Source: Ariolimax columbianus (Eukaryota > Mollusca > Gastropoda > Stylommatophora > Arionidae). Taken from it: 64,000 nt of DNA. The stretch is from positions 23,563,239-23,627,238 of the forward strand of contig JAVGWX010000011.1 in the NCBI GenBank assembly GCA_036924085.1. Reading direction: 5' to 3'. The stretch's first letter is position 1, and each line of letters begins with the position of its first letter. Below the pieces are notes generated by a model. The model was not told where the DNA came from. It saw only the letters and a list, made by a program, of their open reading frames with translations, and did no database searches. Positions 43,336 through 52,059 of the stretch are shown here, piece after piece. A program made the position numbers and the translations under genes.

Positions 43336-44465
43336 ATAATAACAGAAATAAACTGCAAAGCATGTTATTAGAGGCGGCTAAGGAGGAATTAATTTGAGGC
43401 TTGCTACTCCGTTCTGCAAAAAAACGCTAAGCCCAGAGAAGCTTCAAAAGATATGGGCAGATCAACGTTTGATGATTTCATCTTTGTTGAAGACCTTTCC
43501 TCCGCAAGTAGATGGCAACTTTTTTATTGTAATTAACTTAATACGTACTGAAGTCTGTGCCAATGTACCCATAATCCCACCCTTGTTTTCTTCTGTTACT
43601 TAGTCGATGCACAAGTAGTATCAAATTGTAAGAAAATCGACCAAGTCTTATTACTTGCCTGTACAGGTCAAGGACACACACGCCCATGCTATCTTTTTGT
43701 GGATGTCTTATGTCTTATTTGGTTATCTATGAACATCTATTTTGGTTCAGCTGACTTTCTTTTATACTTCTGTGTTCGTACATACTGTTTTATGTACCTG
43801 TTCTATTATGTATTCCTGCTTTTTATGAATCTGTGATTTCTTTTCCGTGATAATGTTTATAGCGAATTCCTGTTTGACTGTCACGGTAGCTAATTTACTT
43901 TACGGATATTACAACTGTAAAGTTTGATTAGTTGTGTAAAAACACGAATATAGTTCTAAATACATTGCCTGGGCTTACGTTAACAAATCACAGGTTGATA
44001 TCAGGAACGATTTTATCAACAGACACAATTCATTAGGTTGGACTCAATGGGGAAACTCATGTACATCTTTGTAGCCGGTAAGTGCCAAATATATTCTCAA
44101 TTATTGTGGATAACTCTCCCGACTAACATTGTCAACGAATTGTCAACTTTGCGTCACGCATTCATGTTTCGACATTTGCAGTCATCTCCGCTGTTTTCAT
44201 TGACTTTTAATAACCGGAACCGGACGTTCTTTGAAACTCAAAGTGAAAACATATTTTTTTCAATTTGACAGTTTCCCATGAAACTTTGAAATTAAAATGT
44301 AGGATTTTTACTGCATTTTTAATGTAAGTATTTGATTGTAGATTCAAGACAAAATCAAAATTACGAAAGGCTGATTTGAACAGTTTTGCATTTGAGGAGA
44401 TTAATATGCAAGATTTACACCCGATCTATACGTTTTCTTAAAGCTTAGCATGTCGTTCAGGTGAT
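43336..44465. other. Unassigned sequence
   Basis: About 1.1 kb without recognised genes or arrays. The start may hold decayed remains of the L-E element, and the end may include the 3' flank of the mariner. Confidence 0.45.
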
Positions 44466-44469
44466 GCGT

Positions 44470-45965
44470 CATTTTTCACCGTACTCATCGGTCCACACAC
44501 AAACGACAACGTCGGGCGAGTTGTAGATTCCCGTCAAAGAAAAAAAATCAGTTGTCTTCTCCCGAAACCAGGTACATACAGCTGCATGTACCTCCTCGTC
44601 AGAAGCGTAATGGTGTCCCTAGAAATATTTCATTAGATTGTGTGTCAGATCGAGTTTGTACCACGGGTGTGTCAGAATGTCGTACAAATTGAGATGCTCC
44701 AATGTAGCCACTGTCGATTCGTGTGTGGGCGAGCATTGTCGTGCTGAAGAATTGCGTGCTTGCCGACACGAACACGCATCAATCGTGCTCAAAGTTTCTG
44801 CAAAGTTTTCACATATCGATCGTAGTTGGCGGTATTGTTGTGCTTCAAACAAATGCAATGTAGACTATGCCCTCGCAGTCCTCAACAAATGGTCATCCTC
44901 ACTATATGGCAGAGGCGACGACCTTGAATTATGTTGGAGTAGGTGAGTTGTTATGCGTGTGAACGTAATAGACTGGTGATAGTTTTATCGGTAATAATTA
45001 TGTGTACCTATAACATGTGGCTAGTGACAACTCGGCATCGTCTTCTCTTCATATCGTGTTAGAAGTTCCTGGTTAACCTTCTGTCTGTGCTGTGTCATAT
45101 CCGGTGTCAGCATGCGAGGGACCCATCTCGCACACATTTTCCTTGACCCAAGGGACCCATCTGCACACACCTTCCTTGAGCCAAGGAACCCATCTCGCAC
45201 ACTTTTCTAGATCTGAGGAACCCATCTCGCACACTTTCCTAGACCCGAGGAACCCATCTCGCACATTTTCCTAGACCCGAGGAACCCATCTCGCACACTT
45301 TCCTAGGCTCGAAAAACCCATCTCGCACACTTTCCTAGGCCCGAGGAACCCATCTCGCACACTTTCCTAGGTCCGAGGAACCCATCTCGCACATTTTCCT
45401 AGACCCGAGGAACCCATCTCGCACTCTTTCCTATACCCAAGGGACCCATCTCGCACACACTTCCCTGTACCCAACGGACCCATCTTACACTTCACTGTAC
45501 CCAACGGACCCATCTTACACTTCACTGTATCCAACGGACCCATCTTACACTTCCCTGTACCCAACGGACCCATCTTACACTTCCCTGTACCCAACGGACC
45601 CATCTTACACTTCCCTGTACCAAAGCAGGGCATGGATAATATGATGGACTCGCTCAATTGCAGCGATATCTTTCTGCTTGCCACGACGATTGTCACACAT
45701 CAGTTCGTCCACGCGAGCTTGGTGATGTGCATCCACAGCTGTGATCGATCGTCCGTTGGGAGTCTTGACATGCAGGTTCGCTGTGGCTAGATTGCCGCCT
45801 TCTACAGTCCGTGTCTCTAACTCGTGACATTACTGACATCCACACGGGCGTCACCACATACCGTAGTCATTATTTGATACATATCGATGGGCACGCAACC
45901 TTCCGTCGTCAGAAATTCAATCATAACACATTGCTTCAACCTTATTGCCACGTAGGCCGCCATTT
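44470..45965 (-). pseudogene. Mariner transposase, decayed, with internal minisatellite
   Basis: Start codon at 45,963. N-terminal HTH: MIEFLTTEGCVPIDMYQIMT, GDARVDVSNV. The second HTH/linker region is NLATANLHVKTPNGRSITAV, DAHHQARVDELMCDNRRGKQ and ERVHHIIHALL at 45,820-45,630. After a 30/32-bp tandem array comes NQELLTRYEE (about 45,070). The catalytic domain has QHDNARPHTNR (second Asp kept; about 44,750) and LEHLNLYDILTHPWYKLDLT (about 44,690), where the usual PDLAPCD reads LDLTHN, so the third catalytic Asp is lost. It ends with HHYASDEEVHAAVCTWFREK. Several frameshifts. SETMAR/mariner type. Confidence 0.85.
45110..45622. repeat. 30/32-bp tandem array inside mariner
   Basis: About 16-17 units. 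32-bp units (GAACCCATCTCGCACACTTT plus CCTAGACCCGAG) cover 45,110-45,440 and 30-bp units (CCAACGGACCCATCTTACAC plus TTCCCTGTAC) cover 45,465-45,620. On the minus strand they read RKECEMGSS or GTGKCKMGPL, variants of the mariner GYRKVCARWVPR segment at this position. Confidence 0.92.
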
Positions 45966-46566
45966 TACGGACTTCTGCGCGCATGCACCACGTTCCAGGC
46001 TCAAGCCACTACATGCATCTATAGTCACTTCATTATAGATTATTTTCACATAGGTGTTACGTTGTTTTAAGCACTGCTATCAGAGTCATGCGATAAGGGT
46101 AAAACGTTTCAAATTCCTCCTCGCCCCCCCCCCCATATTTTTATCTAGGCACTGATTGAGAAAGGAAGAATAGGGAGAGCAGCGTGCTGTTTGGCGGGGA
46201 AATGTGAGTCAGGCTAGAGTTGCGGGAAGGGGGATAACGTTGCTGTGTCTTTCATATCGTGCAGTTCGATTGGCGGGATCGTCTCCATGTTTGTTCTTCA
46301 TGGTCCACGCCAACCATCCATAATCAATCCCTACAACCACCCGCACATGTTCCACATATAATTTATGGTTTTCAATCATTGTTCAGGCACTTGCATCTAA
46401 ATATAATCACCTCTTCCTCCCGAACAGATTATCTAGTTTCCCATCGTACGTAATTGACTGCAACGGGACATTCCATTTCGGTTTAAGGGAAGGACAGGTT
46501 GATATAATTGTGTTTTAAATAAATATGTAAGGACATAGATAGAACTATACGTTTTGCAATCATTCT
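45966..46566. other. Unassigned sequence upstream of mariner
   Basis: May contain the mariner 5' end, but I could not match terminal inverted repeats. A 10-nt C run lies near 46,125. No gene seen. Confidence 0.45.
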
Positions 46567-47668
46567 GTAGGGTTAGGGTTAGATTTGGATTGGGGTTAGG
46601 GTTAGGGCTAGGATTAGGATTAAGATTGGGGTTAGGGTTAGGGTTAGGATAAGGATTGGGCTTAGGGTTAGGGTTAGGATTAGGATTGGGGTTAGGATTA
46701 GGGTTAGGATTAGGATTGGGGTTAGGGTTAGGGTTAGGATTAGGATTAAGATTGGGGTTAGGGTTAGGATTAGGATTGGGGTTATGGTTAGGGTTAGGAT
46801 TGGGGTTATGTTTAGGGTTAGGATTAGGATTGGGGTTAGGGTTAGGATTAGGATTGGGGTTAGGGTTAGGATTAGGATTAGGGTTAGGATTAGGATTGAG
46901 GTTAGGGTTATGGTTAGGATTGGGGTTAGGGTTAGGGTTAGGATTGAGGTTATGGTTAGGGTTAGGATTAGGATTGGGGTTAGGGTTGAGGTTAGGATTA
47001 GGATTGGGGTTAGGGTTAGGGTTAGGATTGGGGTTATGGTTAGGGTTAGGATTAGGATTGGGGTTAGGGTTAGGGTTAGGATTGGGGTTATGGTTAGGGT
47101 TAGGATTGGGGTTAGGGTTAGGGTTAGGATTGGGGTTATGGTTAGGGTTAGGATTGGGGTTATGGTTAGGGTTAGGATTAGGTTTGGGGTTAGGGTTAGG
47201 ATTAGGATTGGGGTTATGGTTAGGGTTAGGATTGGGGTTATGTTTAGGGTTAGGATTAGGATTGGGGTTAGGGTTAGGATTAGGATTGGGGTTAGGGTTA
47301 GGATTAGGATTAGGGTTAGGATTAGGATTGAGGTTAGGGTTATGGTTAGGATTGGGGTTAGGGTTAGGATTAGGGTTAGGGTTAGGATTGGTGTTAGGGT
47401 TAGGATTGGAGTTAGGGTTTGGATTGGTGTTAGGGTTAGGGTAAGGATTGGGGTTAGGATTGGGGTTAGGGTTAGGGTTAGGGTTAGAATTGGGGTTAGG
47501 GTTAGGGTTGGGGTTAGGATTGGGGTTAGGGTTAGGGTTAGGATTGGGGTTAGGATTGGGGTTAGGGTTAGGGTTGGGGTTAGGATTGGGGTTAGGGTTA
47601 GGGTTAGGATTGGGGTTAGGATTGGGGTTAGGGTTAGGATTAGGATTGGGGTTAGGGTTAGGGTTTGT
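46567..47668. repeat. Interstitial TTAGGG-like (telomeric) array
   Basis: 1.1 kb built from hexamers on the plus strand: TTAGGG, TTAGGA, TTGGGG, with rarer TTATGG, TTGAGG and TTAAGA. They are organised in higher-order blocks such as GGATTAGGATTGGGGTTAGG. TTAGGG is the common metazoan telomere repeat. Frames of up to 415 residues rich in N and P, in L and G or in R and V all come from the hexamer and are not genes. Confidence 0.93.
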
Positions 47669-48110
47669 ATTAGCTTGCAAAAATGAATGCTTGTCTTGAG
47701 ACCAGCAGTATACAACCAGAACAGTCTACCTATAGTCTTTGCGCGACCCTTGTAGCCCAGTACCTTGCCTCACAGGGATGTCCTAACAATATTGTGCCTG
47801 TAGACGCCTTCATATATTCTGTTGTTCAGTCTAGAACAACATCATAACATGGTTGTTATTACATAGTCTGACAGCATGGTTATTGCCTTGCTGTTGTAGA
47901 CACTGGGTGCTACTCTCTTTATCATTGACCAACATTGACAGATTACAGAAATAATTCATTGCTAAAACGGCCAAAATAAGGGAAGCCAAAATTCTCATTT
48001 ATTCACACAGAATGTTTGACACACCCAACAGTTAAAAAGTGGACTATTCTGTGACGTAACTATCTCAAATCCGGTGCTTATAATCGATATTTCTTTTATT
48101 TGGGGTGAAT
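47669..48110. other. Unassigned sequence
   Basis: Nothing recognised. Confidence 0.45.
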
Positions 48111-48114
48111 TAAG

Positions 48115-48393
48115 ATGAAAGTACCTCGTTCTTTTATATTGTTAAAGTGTCTAGTATCATCTTTCATTGTCGTTTTTCTATTTTTGTTTCATTCAGTTTT
48201 GGCTGATAATATAGGAGGCTCCAAACCATTATCTCATAATTTTTCCTTCAGGCCTCCCGTAAAAACAGTTATTCTTTCTGATATTGACACAAAGGCTAAT
48301 TTGTGGGTTGGTTTCCCTGTTTACATCTTCTTTAGTATTCTTTACGGTCCATGGAAAACAAAAACATTCAGCATTAAAAAAAAAAATGCATGA
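48115..48393 (+). CDS. Hypothetical short ORF with signal-like N-terminus
   Basis: A 92-residue frame starting MKVPRSFILLKCLVSSFIVV, a basic start and hydrophobic core like a signal peptide with a plausible cut after the residues FHSVLA. A second hydrophobic segment follows (WVGFPVYIFFSILYG). No family recognised. The stop follows an A-run and the region is AT-rich, so it may be a chance frame or a first exon. No promoter, splice or poly(A) evidence could be established. Confidence 0.2.
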   Translation: MKVPRSFILLKCLVSSFIVVFLFLFHSVLADNIGGSKPLSHNFSFRPPVKTVILSDIDTKANLWVGFPVYIFFSILYGPWKTKTFSIKKKNA

Positions 48394-48504
48394 CCTTAAA
48401 ATATTTGTTAAAGTCATCATCATCATCATCCGTCCCATAACATAGAAGGTCGTTGAGGCACCGTTATTGCAGTTTGTACTACCAGCTCCCCCCATACAAC
48501 AATG

Positions 48505-48965
48505 GTGTGTCTTGGGCCGCTACACACATTTGGTAGCGAAACCTGGTCTCTAATAAACGCAGTGGAAAACCAACTGAGAACAGCACACGCATCTCTTGAA
48601 AGACGCCTAGGGGACATAACTCTCAGGCAATAGTGGCAGAGCGAACTACACAATAGCGACATATGGAGAATGTCACACATCAAAGATGTCCTACAGTACG
48701 TCAACCATTCGGAACACCCCTGGGCTGGTCATATATCCAGAAGACAAGATGAAAGATGGAGTACCATAACCACCATGTGGTACCCGCACGATGGGATGGC
48801 CCCCATCGCGCTGGCTAGATTCACTAGACAAGTACGACATTCACGACTCCACAACAGACAGACTACTATCACACTGGACGACACGCGCCCGCGACAGAAA
48901 CGACTGGATCCTGAGTTGGGATCCGCTCAAGGGTGACCACCCCTTAATGAAGAACAGGTCGAATT
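48505..48965 (+). mobile_element. LINE C-terminus remnant
   Basis: Frames give VENQLRTAHASLERRLGDIT, then RMSHIKDVLQYVNHSEHPWA, GHISRRQDERWSTITTMWYP and TRPRQKRLDPE. This matches the LINE pattern QRKMER-MLGITLRDR...K-RWAGHVAR..D-RWT--VTEWYPR. One stop after TLRQ. No RT core. Confidence 0.75.
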
Positions 48966-48984
48966 AAGAGCTAAGATTTTTGTG

Positions 48985-49215
48985 AATTTTAAAAATTGTG
49001 TCCGGGCAGCGACGGTTAAGCCTACTCTTTTCGCCAAGTGATTTTTAACGTGCTCGACACCGAACACGAGAGTCCGATCTCACAACCAAGAGATCAGGAG
49101 AATTTCTTTTACCAAAAGGTTCACGTGAAAAAAAACCTGTTCTCCTCCGTGATTCGAACCCGCGACCACCGGCACCTAAAGCGGACACCTTACCTCGAGG
49201 CCACTGTGAGCTGTA
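48985..49215 (-). mobile_element. tRNA-like SINE-G
   Basis: The head at the right on the minus strand has CACAGTGGCCTCGAGGTAAG (box A-like) and GCGGGTTCGAATCACGG (box B). The body to the left contains GTGATTTTTAACGTGCTCGA (plus strand TCGCCAAGTGATTTTTAACG). About 230 bp. Ends and TSD not resolved. Confidence 0.72.
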
Positions 49216-49419
49216 ATAGGGTCAAAATCAATGGTGTAAAAGTAAATGCCATCAAAAGTTCCGATGACCAAGTTATTATGAGAGGAACAGTAGCAACGTT
49301 GCAAAGGCTGCTTGAAAAAATGAGCAGTGCAGCCAAATAGTTAAGCATGACAATGTGCACGTGGGAGACAAGGGCGTAGATGGCAGTCACGCAGCATAGG
49401 CAAATGAATGCAATCATTA

Positions 49420-50945
49420 ATTAGGAAATAATCGAACAAGTACGGACGTTTATATACTTAGGGCAAACTATTAAAATGGATACCGGAAATGAGACAGAAA
49501 GTAAGAGAAGGATTACAATAATATTAAAGATCATTATTTAAAAAAAACAGAAATTGCAAACCTCAATGAATTTCAGGAAAGATCTGAGGAAGAGAATAAT
49601 CACATCTCATATATAGTCCATTGCACTATATTGGGGTGAAACATGGACACATTATGATTAAAAAACGCTTGGAAGGGTTAGGATTGTGGTGTCACTGGAG
49701 AATAAAACGAGAGAGTTGGACAGAAAGAAGAACCAGAGACAATATTCTGGCTGAGGTAGGCGCACAATGACAAATATTGAAAATGATACAAAAAAACGAC
49801 CTGAAAGTTTTATTCGGAATATAACAGTTGGAAAAATCCAGAAGAAAAAATTATGTGGGCGAATACGGCTCACCATTACATCTCATATACACAGAGACAT
49901 TACAGTATGAACTTATGTTGAAATGAAGAGAGGTGAAGAGGATATAGTCAAATGGAGATACACACTCAAACAAACATTACAACCAGTCTTAGAACGTATC
50001 AACCAGCGGACAGGGACGCACGAGGAGACATTCTCAAACAACATTACAACCAGTCTCAGGACTGATCAACCAGAGGATCATTGGTTCTTTTCGTCTTGTC
50101 AGACGATAGTAAATGTTCTTTTAGCCCAAAGCCCGGGCAGAAATATAGAGACCATGTGTTGCCCATGCAGTATGGTCCCTCTCTCCGTCTGCCTTGTTTG
50201 CTCCAAAGGAAAGATTATACCAATACCTTTGAAACAAGGCAAGCTGCAGAAGCTGCCGGATCAGCCGAGGAATGCTTTATCTGTTCGTCTGTCGGGGCTT
50301 CACTGCTAGAACAGCCGACAAACAAGGCTAAGGGCCTGGTCTGCCCTGTCACACCACTGAGCTGAGATTGCCTTTACTTGCTCTAGGATAAGGCATTGTA
50401 TCCTTTTGCGGGTGCTCCTTCGCACAGCGTCGGTTGTCAGGTTTGTTAGACAAACTTTCAGAATTTATAGAAAACATTTTGGATTGACATATCTGACACA
50501 ACACGTCAAGATACGCTAGTGTCTTTTCTAAAAGGCTTCAGATGGTTTGAAATCAAGACATTTCCTTCTCCAAGATGAGCTGCCTTCCTAGGCTTTCGAT
50601 CCAGAAACTACTGGTTTTAAGGCGCCAGTGGCTCGCCTTCCGTCCCTTCTTCTGTTCGTCAAAACAGTTCTGTTGCACGAAGGCCAGGAGATTGACTTGT
50701 TGTCAGTGACTATAGAAGACGCACGCCAATTGGTCATTTAGTTGGTGTTGACAGTTCACCTTCAACCCCACCACCGGCTATAACAACATTTATAACCAGA
50801 GGATATGGTCAAATGGAGGTACACATTCAGACAACCTTACAACCAGTCTTAGGACTGATCAACCAGAGGATAGGCTTAAATGGAGAGACATACTCATACA
50901 ACCTTACGACCAGTCTTAGGACAGATCAACCATATGATGATGATG
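49420..50945 (+). mobile_element. LINE L-F C-terminus with insertion
   Basis: Plus-strand remnant: RTFIYLGQTIKMD, EDLRKRIITSHI, NMDTL-like, RIKRESWTERRTRDNILAEV, then the 3' end. It aligns with 12,956-13,965 but lacks the SINE there (ACATCTCATATATAGTCCATTGC is the empty site). The ~75-bp end unit is repeated on both sides of a 715-bp insertion (49,949-50,078 and 50,794-50,940). It finishes in ATATGATGATGATGATT, an (ATG)n tail. Confidence 0.78.
50079..50793. mobile_element. Unidentified 715-bp insertion with 11-bp TSD
   Basis: Interrupts the L-F 3' repeat between direct repeats AACCAGAGGAT (50,068-50,078 and 50,794-50,804). It contains overlapping plus frames, the longer one (50,081-50,365) including KPGQKYRDHVLPMQYGPSLR and EECFICSSVGASLLEQ. 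I recognise neither a transposon nor a host family. No poly(A), inverted termini or RT motif seen. Confidence 0.6.
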
Positions 50946-51399
50946 ATTTTAAAATGGAACTAGAACGTAATGAGACCGAGGGTTGGAACCCGATCCGTTT
51001 GACTGGAATACCGCTTTACCTCATGGCCGCTTACGATGTGTATCTGCCTCCCTCTCCATCTACACACACACACATATAAGCAAGCAATCTCTCAGTGCTT
51101 GGAACGACAACACTCCTTCACCCAAAATTTACCTTCATTTCAAATGCCTCTGCCGAATACCAACCACAGCCCCCATGACCTACATGTCGCATGTAAAGCG
51201 CAAAACTTGGAGTTGGCAGGTGTGTTTCAATTAATTATTTGTGGCAGATCATACAGCGAATGAGGCTTCTTGCGGGTATTAGTGCCTGTTCATTGGATGG
51301 AGAATTCACTGAAAGCGAGCAGGTAACGTGACATTTATAATGACGTACAAGAATGTTGAGCTCGTTCAGTTGAAGTATTTATCAAGTATTCAACCGATA
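50946..51399. other. Unassigned sequence
   Basis: A GAGGGTTGGAACCCGATCC stretch is weakly box B-like, and a short (CA)n lies near 51,063. Otherwise nothing. Confidence 0.4.
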
Positions 51400-51740
51400 T
51401 TAATGTTGACATGCTTTTCAGTTAGTCTGCAAATTAACTGGCTTTCTGATTAGTGTGAATGTTAACTGGCCTTTTGATTAGTTTGAATGTTAACTGGCTT
51501 TTCGTTTAGCTTGAATGTTAACATGCGTATTGGTTAGTTTGAACGTGAACTATTTGTTTACTTTTAATGTTAACAGACCTTTCAGTTAGTTTGAATGCTA
51601 ACTGTCTTTATATTTAGTTTCAATGTTAATCTTTCATTTTATAATAATAGTAACTTGCGTTTTAGTTTATTGAAATGTTAACTGACATTTAAATAGATTT
51701 AGACGTAGTCTGGCCGTACATGCATACATTTCAGTTGTTT
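51400..51740. repeat. Degenerate ~33-bp tandem array
   Basis: Recurring TAGTTTGAATGTTAACTGGC / TTTTCGTTTAG units, strongly diverged. Confidence 0.75.
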
Positions 51741-52059
51741 TTTTTTGTTTGTTAAAGAATTTTGTTTATAAATTATTTGAACATTATTAACTTTTTATTG
51801 GAATTTAATATCCATCGATTCTTCAGTTGGTTCTAAATATTGTTGTATTAGTTATTTCAATGTTCGTGTTTTTTAAATTGATTTGTGTTGATCCAAGACA
51901 CAGTAAAATGAAACTTTGTTATATTTAATTCTTCAGAAGAGATCTTTTGTGCCTTTTGCTTTTTCGGGAAGTACGCTTTCGCTGATCCTCTGTCATGGCT
52001 ATGATCTACGATCTGATACTAGCGTCAGGCGGTACGGTTTTGTGCAAACATCTCACAGG
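51741..52059. other. AT-rich sequence upstream of the CR1/L2-like LINE
   Basis: No ORF1-like domain (no zinc knuckle or coiled coil) is seen, so the LINE downstream appears 5'-truncated or ORF1-less. Confidence 0.5.

Noticed and set aside
44038..44268. 76-residue frame in the 43.3-44.5 kb gap
   Set aside because: No domain, signal peptide or codon-like pattern; consistent with chance.
46433..47715. Frames up to 415 residues rich in N-P, L-G or R-V on both strands
   Set aside because: They are six-frame translations of the TTAGGG-like hexamer array. Every frame is open because the repeat has no stop in phase.
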